NCBI GenBank assembly: GCA_943787185.1
Contig: CALSLL010000001.1
Location: forward strand, 744,001-808,000
Direction: 5' to 3'
DNA length: 64,000 nucleotides
DNA from: UBA10349 sp003485905
Lineage (GTDB): Bacteria; Pseudomonadota; Gammaproteobacteria; Arenicellales; Arenicellaceae
The position numbers and the translations under genes were made by a program. Shown in pieces: positions 18,380 to 26,346 of the stretch. Numbering within the stretch: position 1 is the stretch's first letter; each line of letters starts with the position of its first letter. The notes beneath the pieces were generated by a model that did no database searches, was not told where the DNA came from, and saw only the letters and a list, made by a program, of their open reading frames with translations.

Positions 18380-18733
18380 TTAACACGGTACCCATTCAAA
18401 GTTCTGAACCCACATATTAGGCGCGGCACCGGTCCCGCATGCCATGCCATTTCCAACTCGGGCGTCCGACGCAGGTACTAATGCCGTTCCAAGCCCACCA
18501 CAAAATTCACTATTTTCCATTACGCAGGTGAGACCCCAGTCGTCCACCACAGTTCGAGTCTGTTCTACCACTGCAACGACAGGTTCAGGAGCTGGAGCAG
18601 GGGCAGGCGCTGCTGGAGCCGTCAATATATTGGCAATGTTGGCGCCAGAGCTTGCACTTCCATCACTGCCGCAACTTGCACAAAATAATGCGACTAGAGA
18701 GATGGTTATTAACTTACTTATATTCAAGTTCAT
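18380..18733 (-). CDS. Small lipoprotein, EWVPC family, copy 2
   Basis: 117 aa, nearly identical to copy 1 for the first ~50 residues (lipobox FCASC, Ala-Pro linker). The domain reads VVDDWGLTC, NSEFCGGLGTALVPA, MACGTGAA, and ends NFEWVPC. Cysteine positions match the other two family members. The leader sequence is the same as that of copy 1, so both are probably expressed alike. Confidence 0.75.
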   Translation of the reverse strand: MNLNISKLITISLVALFCASCGSDGSASSGANIANILTAPAAPAPAPAPEPVVAVVEQTRTVVDDWGLTCVMENSEFCGGLGTALVPASDARVGNGMACGTGAAPNMWVQNFEWVPC

Positions 18734-18914
18734 GTATATATATGAATAATAAGGTTTGAAGTGAGCGCATTATTACATATCCCACTACAATATCTAGTAC
18801 ATTCGGCTGAATTATTACTATATAGAAAACTTTTTCGCTTCCCTGCTTAGCTTAAGTCTGCTGAGCTCCACAAATGCTACCCACCCATGATCTAAATCTA
18901 TATAGCAGTAGACG

Positions 18915-19391
18915 TTAGCAGGGTACCCATTCGTAATTAACCACCATTTGGCCAACAGCTGTGCCGGAGCCACAAGCCCAAGACGGAGGCGGATGCTCTG
19001 CGTCATGAGCCGGCACCAATGCAGTGCCATAGCCTCCGCAAAACTCGCTATTTTGCAATGGGCAGGTGCTACCCCAGTCGTCAACGATATTCAATATCTT
19101 AGGTTGCGAGTTAATTCGCTCGTTGACTTGCGCAACAATAGAATTGACAGCAGCAGAGTGCGCAGAACCCTGCAAGGTCCCTGCAGTTTCCAAATTTGTA
19201 ATTTCATCTGGATCATCTGGGCCTTTGGTGGCCTCTAATACTTCTTTGATATCTGCAAGCGATATAGCGCTATCCTCTTTGGCGCTATCAACTCCCTCTT
19301 GCCCGCCACCAGACGCGACATCTGAAATATAGTCACAACCGGCACACAAAAACATAACAAAGAGATATATGGGTAATTTACTAAAATACAT
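18915..19391 (-). CDS. Small lipoprotein, EWVPC family, copy 3 (divergent)
   Basis: 158 aa. Lipobox LCAGC follows a short hydrophobic signal. An acidic middle section (residues ~30-100) differs entirely from the Ala-Pro linkers of the other copies. The last ~55 residues carry the same domain: IVDDWGSTCP, NSEFCGGYGTALVPA, WACGSGTA, NYEWVPC. Conservation of the domain with different linkers argues that the domain is the functional part. Unrecognised family. Confidence 0.75.
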   Translation of the reverse strand: MYFSKLPIYLFVMFLCAGCDYISDVASGGGQEGVDSAKEDSAISLADIKEVLEATKGPDDPDEITNLETAGTLQGSAHSAAVNSIVAQVNERINSQPKILNIVDDWGSTCPLQNSEFCGGYGTALVPAHDAEHPPPSWACGSGTAVGQMVVNYEWVPC

Positions 19392-19596
19392 ACGTTATTG
19401 GGTGAATCCAATTGATTTAATAGGTTAGATTACCATAACCCAAAACATTTGCATATTTATAGCGAATCTAATATTTCTACGTAACTCATTAAAACTAGAC
19501 AATATTTTCTAGTTAGCTGGTATATACGATGCTTTAGACGACTTTAGTAATTAGATGGCCGTGATACCGGAAGTTGGATTCTGTTCTGTTCAAAAC

Positions 19597-20478
19597 TTAC
19601 TGAATTCTAGAGTACATATTCCTAGCCACCCCTGGACCGACACCAAGTACCCGCTTAAAAGCTTTTGAGAATGAAGCTTCAGACTCATATCCACAGCGTA
19701 AAGCCGCATCTAAGGTACTGATCCCGTCATCTGCTAACCAACGGTGAGCCTGCGCCATACGCCACTGCAAAATATAGTCCGCCGGAGACAGGCCAACCAT
19801 TTGCTTAAATAAACTAGCGTATGCAGAACGTGACATTGCGGCTGCACTGGCAAGCTTATCTAACGTTAGTTTATAGGTAGGATTGCTGTGGATAAGCGTG
19901 AGCGATTCCCCCAAACTAGGATGCGCCATAGCAGAGAAAAGGCCACTTTCGGCATCGACATGATCCCTAAGCAATATGTATAGCAGACAATCTGAAAGTC
20001 TGTTTAGAAGCATATTAGTACTTTGATCGGCTTGCCTAGATTCAGCGAGCATTAAATCGATAACGGCTGAAGCCGAAGACCCTGCTCCGCCGCGAATAAC
20101 AATATAATCAGGCAGCTGCATTAATAGCTTGTCGAATAGGGGATGTTGGTGGACAAAATGACCACAAACAAGACCTGTTGAATCATTTTTAGTCTCTTCT
20201 GTCATCGGAAATGATACCGCCTGATTTACGGCAACACCCTTACTCTTTGAGTTGCTAGCCCGATGACTAGCGTCTGTTGGGAAGAAAATCGCGTCTCCAG
20301 CATTCAATAGGATTGTCTCCTCTCCAATTGTTAAATGGCAAATGCCGTAGGAAACCATATGAAATGTCATATGCTATGTGCCAGCGGTGTCTACTGCCCA
20401 TAGACCACAGTATTGCCCGTTGTGAAACACATGTGCTTCTACTTTCACCGCAATGAGAAGTTTATTTATGGCACTCAT
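19597..20478 (-). pseudogene. AraC-family regulator interrupted by an in-frame TAG
   Basis: An AraC regulator with an N-terminal cupin (FHMVSYGICHL...LNAGDAIFFP) and a C-terminal double helix-turn-helix (LDKLASAAAMSRSAYASLFKQMVG, then LDAALRCGYESEASFSKAFKRVLG). The frame can be followed upstream past a TAG at 20374-20376 to an ATG at 20478. That adds 34 codons ending GLWAVDTAGT, which is wording typical of this group just before the cupin. The usual protein is therefore ~293 aa and has one nonsense codon. Translation could also begin at the ATG at 20370, giving 257 aa with an incomplete cupin. Confidence 0.7.
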
Positions 20479-20612
20479 AGACGAATTGACATATCTCTAG
20501 GGTGATCAGACATAGGTATATTATTTGTGAGGTCTATTATTACGTCATCGGGATGACTAATTCACCCGCTATTAAATTCAATTTCACTAATATACAAATT
20601 CGGAGCAATCAA

Positions 20613-21080
20613 ATGAACGTAAGAAGTAGTTTAACAAGTTATATAGGGGTAGTAATTTTGTTGGTAAGTAGCTTTGCCTTCGCGGGTGTCGATGCAGAAA
20701 CAGATGATAACGGTGTTATTTTAGATGGGTACGATGCTGTCGCCTATTTCACCGAAAACTCGGCTGTCAAAGGTAGCGCGGAATACACCGCTGTGCATAA
20801 TGACGCGATTTACTATTTTAGTTCTAAGAAAAATAGAGAGTTATTCAACAAAGATGCGGCTAAATACGCACCTCAGTATGGTGGTTTCTGTGCCTACGGT
20901 ACTACATTTGGTAAAAAGTTAGAGATCGACGGAAGGGCATTTGAAGTTGTCGATGGAAAGCTATATGTCAATAAAAGCCTGAACGTATATGAAACCTGGT
21001 CAGAAGAGAAAGCAGAAAATATTCAATCTGCCAATGCTCTGTGGCCAACTATCAAAGATACTCCGGCTGCAGATTTATAA
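20613..21080 (+). CDS. Exported YHS-domain protein
   Basis: 155 aa with a signal peptide (residues 1-25, ending SFAFA) and a YHS domain: LDGYDAVAYF, YYFSSKKNRELFNKDAAKYAPQYGGFCAYG. YHS domains are metal-associated; this secreted type is common in proteobacteria and has no firm function. I chose the ATG at 20613 because GGAG lies 8 bases upstream and the signal peptide then starts properly; an earlier in-frame ATG at 20502 has neither. A strong terminator follows at 21102. Confidence 0.85.
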   Translation: MNVRSSLTSYIGVVILLVSSFAFAGVDAETDDNGVILDGYDAVAYFTENSAVKGSAEYTAVHNDAIYYFSSKKNRELFNKDAAKYAPQYGGFCAYGTTFGKKLEIDGRAFEVVDGKLYVNKSLNVYETWSEEKAENIQSANALWPTIKDTPAADL

Positions 21081-21101
21081 TTCCATCATTTTTTCAATTA
21101 C

Positions 21102-21128
21102 AAAGCCCCGGTTATTGCCGGGGCTTTT
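21102..21128 (+). terminator. Rho-independent terminator of the YHS gene
   Basis: AAAGCCCCGG, loop TTATTG, CCGGGGCTTTT: a 10-bp perfect stem with a T tail, 22 bases after the stop codon. Confidence 0.9.
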
Positions 21129-21130
21129 CT

Positions 21131-21542
21131 GTATGAAGATGTGATAACAACGCTTAGGAAATTTATATCAAATGCTTTAATCGATGGGATACCTTACAAC
21201 CAGAACTTTTTCTCAGAGCAAGCACATGCGCTTTGAGTGAGCAAAGCCCTGTAACACAATGTAGCACTAAAACACTAGAAACCAGGTCGCGCCTATATTG
21301 GCTTTGGCGCTACGGCTGGCATAGCTTGCCGTTTTTAGCAGTTCGTATAACATCTAACCGCTTGGTAAGTATTTTTTGATCCTCAGCGTTGGATCGACGC
21401 GGCGGTGATTTAGCTCAAATAGAAAGGTAAACCGAAAGGTAACCGCTTCCGGGTTACAAGATCCACCACACGCAACCACTCACCTACAATTTACGTTAGT
21501 AAAATCTAGCGCAAGAAAGCGAATTAGTCTGACGGAGTTAGG
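21131..21542. other. Gene-free stretch
   Basis: I see no supported gene here. There is a small dyad GTAACC...GGTTAC near 21438-21457 and a short direct repeat AAAGGTAA next to it. A GGAG at 21534 serves the next gene. Confidence 0.5.
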
Positions 21543-22547
21543 ATGTCCATAAGAAATCAGTATCAACTTATACATATTATTACTTTTATCCTACTTATCC
21601 TGCACGCAGGGTATGCGAGTGCACAGCAAAACCCGTACGTGGAGCTATCCGAATGGATTCAGTCGCCACCCTCCCGAGAACTCGGGTCTGTTAGTGGTAT
21701 ATACGAAGATGCTCAAGGGAATTTTTGGATAACAGAAAGATGCGGTGCTAATAGTTGTCTCGATCGTGATGACGTTTCACCAATCCATGTATACGATCCT
21801 ACTGGCCACTGGATAAAAAGCTTAGGTGACGGAATGTTTGTCTGGCCGCACGGTATATATATTGATATGGACGGGTATATTTGGGTAACGGATGCTCGAG
21901 GCGATGACCAACGGGGATACCAGGTATTCAAATTTAATTCTGAAGGCGAGGTATTGATGACTTTAGGAGAAGCCGGTGTATCTGGAGATGGTCCGGGACA
22001 TTTTAGCGCTCCAACTGATGTATTGGTCGCACCAAGTGGCGATATTTTTATTTCAGATGGCCATGAGGCTGATGCTAATAATCGTATATTGAAATTTTCT
22101 CCCGAAGGAAATTTTATCAAGAGCTGGGGAGGTAGTGGTTCGGCCGCTGGTGAATTCAGCGTAGCCCACGATCTAGATATGGATTCACAGGGTAGATTAT
22201 TTGTTGCTGATCGTGACAACAATCGGATTCAGATATTTAGTCAAGAGGGAGAATTTCTAGAAGAGTGGGGACAATTTGGTCGACCAAGTGGCCTTTATAT
22301 TACTGACGATGACCTGATCTATGTTTCTGACAATCTGTCCACTGAGGAAAATAATCCTGGTGGCCAACGCGGAATCCGTATTGGAAATGCAAGAGATGGA
22401 ACAATCACAGCGTTCATCCCTGAACCACTGTTGGCTCCTGGTAAAACTGGGACGACGGGGCCCCACGGGATTTATGTAAATGACCTGGGGGAAATTTTCG
22501 GTTCTGATGTTCAGGCGGAAACGGTGAGAAAATTTATACGCCGCTGA
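21543..22547 (+). CDS. Exported NHL-repeat beta-propeller protein
   Basis: 334 aa with a signal peptide (ending ASA-QQ, residue ~27). It has about five to six NHL blades, recognised by repeated 'D.G.I(W/F)(V/I)(T/S)D' cores such as DMDGYIWVTDARG, PSGDIFISDGH, SQGRLFVADRDNNRIQIF and DDLIYVSDN. The layout resembles peptidyl-alpha-hydroxyglycine lyase-like propellers, though the function in bacteria is unknown. A Cys pair (CGANSC) lies in the first blade. GGAG stands 6 bases before the ATG. The neighbours suggest a cassette with the exported aldo/keto reductase at 23051 and a second NHL protein at 24592. Confidence 0.75.
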   Translation: MSIRNQYQLIHIITFILLILHAGYASAQQNPYVELSEWIQSPPSRELGSVSGIYEDAQGNFWITERCGANSCLDRDDVSPIHVYDPTGHWIKSLGDGMFVWPHGIYIDMDGYIWVTDARGDDQRGYQVFKFNSEGEVLMTLGEAGVSGDGPGHFSAPTDVLVAPSGDIFISDGHEADANNRILKFSPEGNFIKSWGGSGSAAGEFSVAHDLDMDSQGRLFVADRDNNRIQIFSQEGEFLEEWGQFGRPSGLYITDDDLIYVSDNLSTEENNPGGQRGIRIGNARDGTITAFIPEPLLAPGKTGTTGPHGIYVNDLGEIFGSDVQAETVRKFIRR

Positions 22548-22606
22548 TAAGGATAAATACGATGAGACACTTTTGGGTTTGAGCTTCAGATCGGCAGTGT
22601 TCGAAT

Positions 22607-22663
22607 AGGAAACTGCAATAATAAATATTAAAAAGCCCCGCACTAAAGCGAAGTTTTCTAAAA
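22607..22663 (-). repeat. Decayed rRNA-operon terminator fragment
   Basis: AGGAAACTGCAATAATAAATATTAAAAAGCCCCGC... resembles the terminator flank at 24475-24525 (GAAAACTGCAACACCATATATTAAAAAACCCCGC), but the stem has lost its pairing. I read it as a remnant of the sequence that ends rRNA operons in this region. Confidence 0.5.
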
Positions 22664-22794
22664 TCAAAACCTGTACGTAGATATCACGTACCGTACCCCA
22701 GACGCTGCCGTAACAATCCGCCAGGTAGTAGAGTTCTGCAAGATGTGCTGACAAGGCCGCGTACTCCACGAGCTCGTTCTGATGAATTAATTTA

Positions 22795-22915
22795 ATTCAT
22801 GGAATCAATTAAACTTAAAAGAGATAACAAGATTGTGATATTTTCTGGTAACGACCAGCGCGACCACTATCGAATAATAGATGGAGGTCAGAGTGCAATA
22901 GTGCTCTGACGCCAA
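22795..22915 (+). repeat. Inverted, decayed copy of the 23S-5S spacer
   Basis: GAGATAACAAGATTGTGATATTT and the following CTGGTAAC.ACCAGC match the reverse complement of the genuine rRNA spacer at about 28143-28200. The hairpin GGTCAGAG...CTCTGACG corresponds to GGTCTGAG...CTCAGACC at 28090-28125. So a piece of rRNA operon lies here in the orientation opposite to the functional one. Confidence 0.7.
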
Positions 22916-23050
22916 CACCTGTGATATTTTTGGGCTGGTTGATACATCTTGAGTTTGGGAAAAGCGTGTTTATTTTTCTTATTATCCAAGTGACCTGTCA
23001 GCATAGCACGCGTACCGAGAGTGCCCCGTAAACACTATTAAGGACTATCT

Positions 23051-24067
23051 ATGAAGCGTTACGATTCAATCAGTCGCAGAGACTTTCTTACACGTTCTGC
23101 AGCAGTAACCGCATTAGGTACCATACCGCTCCGCTCGTTCGCGCAGGAAGGGCTGCAATCGAGAGTTATACCTGGCACGGACGAAAGATTGCCTCTGGTT
23201 GGACTGGGCTCACCGGATTTTTTCTACACTACGCCAGCGGGTGGAAACAACAACGACGCTAGTGAGCTGGTGCGAGCTATGTACGAAGCTGGTGGGCGTC
23301 TGATAGACACTCCGGCATTTTTTAGACCGATTCCTCCAGAAACGGCAGAAGACGTTGACGTGCTGGCCGCTGCAATCGCTGCCGAGGAAGCGCCCGCGGA
23401 AGTTGCGCTACCCGTCCTGGGCACCATTCTCCAGGAGCTGAACCTCCACAATGAGCTGTTTCTTATTGGTAAGATAACGGTCAATGGACGGGAGGACGCT
23501 ACCCGTCACCTCAACTCCACAATCGAAAACCTGGGCAGAGAACAGATTGATCTGATGTTGCTGCACAACCTGAGAGATCTAGAGAACACCTGGCCAGTCC
23601 TTCAAGAAGCCAAAGCGGAAGGCAAAGTTCGTTATATCGGCGTGAGTGAAGCCAGCGACCAGATTCCTAACGAAGTGCTGGAGAATTTCATGGTGAATTA
23701 CAATCCGGACTTCATCATGCCATCGTATTCCATGTATCGACCGTCAATTGAGGAACGAATTCTGCCTCTGGCTGCTGATATGGGGACCGGCGTCATTACC
23801 ATCGAAGCATTCAAGACTGCCGAAGACGGAGCCTACTTCAGCTTAACCGCGGGCCGGGACTTACCTGAATGGGCGGCAGAGTTCGACTGTGAATCCTGGG
23901 CGCAATTTTCTCTTAAGTATGTGCTCTCCCATCCTTCGGTAACCTGCACGGCGGTAGAAACGAAAAGTACGGGGCATATCCTCGATAATCTGGGCGCCGG
24001 CTATGGCCGGATGCCGGATCAAGCCACCCGGGTCCGCATGAAGGAGTTTTTCGAAGGGCTGATATAG
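23051..24067 (+). CDS. Tat-exported aldo/keto reductase-like protein
   Basis: 338 aa. The N-terminus SRRDFLTRSAAVTALG is a twin-arginine signal ending near SFAQ. The rest is an aldo/keto reductase TIM barrel: GREQIDLMLLHN, EAKAEGKVRYIGVSEA, and a late ALKYVLSHPSVTC-type segment (here SLKYVLSHPSVTCTAVETKS). Some usual catalytic residues (Asp/Tyr near the start) are not obvious, so enzymatic activity is uncertain. AAGGA lies 6 bases before the ATG. GC content is clearly higher than in neighbouring core genes. A truncated second copy starts at 26128 with the same leader, which indicates local duplication. Confidence 0.8.
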   Translation: MKRYDSISRRDFLTRSAAVTALGTIPLRSFAQEGLQSRVIPGTDERLPLVGLGSPDFFYTTPAGGNNNDASELVRAMYEAGGRLIDTPAFFRPIPPETAEDVDVLAAAIAAEEAPAEVALPVLGTILQELNLHNELFLIGKITVNGREDATRHLNSTIENLGREQIDLMLLHNLRDLENTWPVLQEAKAEGKVRYIGVSEASDQIPNEVLENFMVNYNPDFIMPSYSMYRPSIEERILPLAADMGTGVITIEAFKTAEDGAYFSLTAGRDLPEWAAEFDCESWAQFSLKYVLSHPSVTCTAVETKSTGHILDNLGAGYGRMPDQATRVRMKEFFEGLI

Positions 24068-24103
24068 AGATCGATAGCGCCAGGCGAAGCAGTCAGCAAG
24101 AAA

Positions 24104-24176
24104 TGGCGGAAGTGGATGGGAATCGAACCCCCGCTCGTGCTCAACGAGGCACTGGCTTTGAAGACCAGAGGGAACC
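24104..24176 (-). tRNA. tRNA-Sec(UCA) 3' part, probably a remnant
   Basis: Read on the minus strand there is an anticodon arm CTGGT-CTTCAAA-GCCAG with UCA, a long variable arm (CTCGT-TGAGC-ACGAG), a TTCGATT loop, and the acceptor end CCACTTCC-GCCA. These are hallmarks of selC. The matching 5' acceptor strand GGAAGTGG is not found upstream, and the T stem has one G-A mismatch. The gene is therefore probably incomplete, like the scar left when an element integrates into selC. No other selenocysteine gene is in the window. Confidence 0.55.
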
Positions 24177-24216
24177 CCCTGCCCAGACCTGCCCCCAATA
24201 AGTTCGGTACTGACAT

Positions 24217-24444
24217 GTACTCGTATCATCCTGATACTCGCCCTGCGGGCAATTCGCATTGCGGCTTGTTCAAATACGTTCCAGACCCACGTGTACTCGT
24301 ATCATCCTGATACTCGCCCTGCGGGCAATCCGCGTTGCGGAATATTCAAATACGTTCCAGACGCACGTGTACTCGTATCATCCTGATACTCGCCCTGCGG
24401 GCAATCCGCGTTGCGGAATGTTAAAATACGTTCCAGACGCATTT
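24217..24444. repeat. 76-bp tandem repeat, three copies
   Basis: Units begin at 24217, 24293 and 24369, each with the phrase GTACTCGTATCATCC. Every unit holds three small dyads: GTATCA-TCC-TGATAC, GCCC-TGC-GGGC and CCGC-GTT-GCGG (imperfect in unit 1). Each ends with ATACGTTCCAGAC. The TTCCAGACG phrase recurs at ~27855 next to the genuine rRNA operon end. Confidence 0.9.
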
Positions 24445-24494
24445 GTCACACGGGGTTAGCCATATTCAACTAGAAAACTGCAACACCATATATT

Positions 24495-24526
24495 AAAAAA
24501 CCCCGCTCTAAGGCGGGGCTTTTCAA
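24495..24526 (-). terminator. Terminator (rRNA-type), now ending the NHL gene
   Basis: CCCCGC, loop TCTAAG, GCGGGG, with A-run/T-run on both sides, so it can work in either direction. It is flanked by a fragment of 5S rRNA 3' end (24528-24552) and is homologous in layout to the genuine rRNA terminator at 27918. It lies 70 bases beyond the stop of the minus-strand gene at 24592. Confidence 0.75.
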
Positions 24527-24527
24527 A

Positions 24528-24552
24528 ATTAGATCCTGGCAATGTTCTACTT
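24528..24552 (-). repeat. 5S rRNA 3'-end fragment
   Basis: ATTAGATCCTGGCAATG.TCTACTT is the same as the genuine 5S 3' end at about 27956-27980 with one change. It diverges directly after CTACTT. A second, shorter fragment (TAATGTCCTACTT) is at 27788-27800; both are followed by the same phrase CTCAGC.CATCCTGCG. Confidence 0.75.
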
Positions 24553-24591
24553 GGCCTCAGCGCATCCTGCGCTTCGGACTACGCCCGAAGC

Positions 24592-25857
24592 TTACGGGCT
24601 GTCCGACATAACCGGCGCGAACTTCTGAATGCGCTTGGCGTTATCGACTTCGCCGACGTAGATATTGCCGAATGAGTCCGTGCCGATCGCATTGGCGAAG
24701 TGGAACTGCCCGGCCTGGCGGCCGTTACGGCCGAAGTGGCCCAGCGTCTCACCACTCTCCCGTTCGACGATCCAAACGACGTCGTTGTGTGCATCCGCGA
24801 CAAACAGATATTTCTGCTGCGGATCTTTAGAAATCACCATCTTGTACATACTGCCGCAGATCGAGGAATAGAACATTCCAGTCGGCATCGGAGAAGGAGA
24901 AGATTCGCGCATTCCTGCACAATTACCTCGTTGCGCAGGCGTGTTCGGCGAGACGTACATGTCCTGCAACCACTCCCCTTCCGTGGTGAAGACCTGTATC
25001 CGATTCTGACCACGCTCGCCTACGTAGACGCGCCGGTCTGCCGAGATCTCGATAAAGTGCAGAGTTGGCGCAAACTGTTCCTCTTCGGGAGGTGGTCCAC
25101 CCGTCCATTCGTATCCGGGAATTGGCTCGTTGCTGATTTCGCTCAACGGCATCCCGTGCCCGCCCCAGCCGCGCTTGAACTCGCCGGTCGAGGCATCATA
25201 AACTGTGACACGCTTCTGATCGATGATGTAAATCTCGTCATCGACTTCGTCGAGCTGAAAGCGACCCGCATTTACAATCTCGTCGACGTTCTGGTTGTTC
25301 TCCTGTGGGTCACGCGTGCGGAGGTCGGCGTCGGTACCTAGCTTCGGCGGTCTGCGGCCGAAGTCCCAGAGAAACTCGCCATCGCGAGTGAACTTCAGGA
25401 TGCTGTCCTGAGCCGCTTCGCCAGAAATCCAAACGTTACCCTCAGAATCGTGAATGACCGTCTGCAGATAAGTCGGCCACAACGGATGGTACCCCGGGCC
25501 TCCCCACGCATTGAGAACATTGCCTTCCTGATCCAGTTCGATGATCTCCGGGCCGCGGACGCAACAAAGCGCCGATCCCGGCCCAAGTTCCGCCGATAGT
25601 TCGATAGGCAATGTCGCTCTGCCGCGGTTGATAAACCAGATATGATCTTGCTGATCGATGTACATACCCGTGACCTGCTGCATGCTCCACTGATTCGGCA
25701 GGGGTTTGGGCCAAAATGGATCGACGATGTACTGAGGGGCGCCATCCGCATCGACAGCCTGACCCTCGATCACCTGCGCCGCTGCAATTGCTCCAAACGC
25801 ATACGCCACGATGCCGCACAGACCCGCGAGAATGGCTGGAATTCTAGTTTTGATCAT
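24592..25857 (-). CDS. Exported NHL-repeat beta-propeller protein, GC-rich
   Basis: About 421 aa with a signal peptide (MIKTRIPAILAGLC...AAAQ). NHL-type blades include YIDQQDHIWFINRG, DSEGNVWISGEA, RRVYVGERGQNRIQVF, KYLFVADAHNDVVWIV and SFGNIYVGEVDNAKRIQKF. Two Cys pairs are likely (CCVRG near the start; CAGM and SICGS later). I chose the second of two adjacent ATGs (25857) because AAGGAG lies 6 bases upstream. Base composition is markedly GC-rich compared with the core genes, which suggests transfer together with the aldo/keto reductase gene. Function is unknown; such propellers often occur in gene sets for degradation of complex substrates. Confidence 0.8.
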   Translation of the reverse strand: MIKTRIPAILAGLCGIVAYAFGAIAAAQVIEGQAVDADGAPQYIVDPFWPKPLPNQWSMQQVTGMYIDQQDHIWFINRGRATLPIELSAELGPGSALCCVRGPEIIELDQEGNVLNAWGGPGYHPLWPTYLQTVIHDSEGNVWISGEAAQDSILKFTRDGEFLWDFGRRPPKLGTDADLRTRDPQENNQNVDEIVNAGRFQLDEVDDEIYIIDQKRVTVYDASTGEFKRGWGGHGMPLSEISNEPIPGYEWTGGPPPEEEQFAPTLHFIEISADRRVYVGERGQNRIQVFTTEGEWLQDMYVSPNTPAQRGNCAGMRESSPSPMPTGMFYSSICGSMYKMVISKDPQQKYLFVADAHNDVVWIVERESGETLGHFGRNGRQAGQFHFANAIGTDSFGNIYVGEVDNAKRIQKFAPVMSDSP

Positions 25858-26065
25858 CATTATCTCCTTTCTGAAAGTATAAGAAGAATAAACACCCAAT
25901 TCGCCGAAATCAAGGGATACATGGATATCTCGCCTATCAACCCATTCGGATGGAATGCAGATTTATTGTTATTGACTTAAAACAGGACTTCAGTTTTTAC
26001 CCGTAACTACTATTTATTGTTTGATTAGTAATCAATAGGTTATTGATATTGCGTGTTACGATATA

Positions 26066-26100
26066 TTGCCCGTGAGGCTTGATCATATAAAGCCCAAGCG
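26066..26100 (+). repeat. 23S rRNA 3'-end fragment, inverted
   Basis: TTGCCCGTGAGGCTTGATCA followed by TATAA and CCCAAGCG matches the reverse complement of the genuine 23S 3' end and spacer (28234-28269) with about two differences. It sits directly upstream of the truncated aldo/keto reductase copy. Confidence 0.8.
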
Positions 26101-26127
26101 ACCCGTTAACATTATTAAGGACTATCT

Positions 26128-26307
26128 ATGAAGCGCTTCGATTCAATCAGTCGCAGAGAATTTCTTACGCATGCCGCAGCGGTAACCGCAGCAAGTACCA
26201 TGCCGCTCCGCTCATTCGCGCAGGATGGGCTACAATCTAGAGTCATACCGGGTACAAACGAGAGATTGCCTCTGGTTGGACTAGGCTCTCCGGATTTTTT
26301 CTACGCG
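26128..26307 (+). pseudogene. Truncated copy of the Tat aldo/keto reductase gene
   Basis: The first ~60 codons (SRREFLTHAAAVTAAS through VGLGSPDFFYA) are close to those of the gene at 23051. The 25-base leader with TTAAGGACTATCT is shared as well. Homology stops at about 26305, just before the 3' end of the Nramp gene, and the frame then reads unrelated residues to a stop at 26379. So this is a 5' remnant. Confidence 0.85.
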
Positions 26308-26346
26308 CCTAAGAATCGAATAAATTCAAATTTTGCATCAAATATC

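Larger units (their letters stand above)
17613..18803. repeat. Tandem duplication of ~590 bp (two copies)
   Basis: Copy A is about 17613-18203 and copy B about 18204-18803. Each contains the 5' end of the SNF gene and one lipoprotein gene. Both end with nearly the same leader, from AAGGTTTGAAGTG through TTATTACATATCCCACTA to TATCTAG.ACATT. The sequence diverges immediately after that, which marks the unit boundary. Confidence 0.75.

Noticed and set aside
24217..24444. CRISPR array
   Set aside because: The three units are 76 bp and contiguous with no variable spacers, so it is a plain tandem repeat.
24700..25341. A 213-codon plus-strand frame opposite the GC-rich NHL gene
   Set aside because: GC-rich genes produce long shadow frames; the minus strand has the signal peptide, ribosome-binding site and NHL blades.
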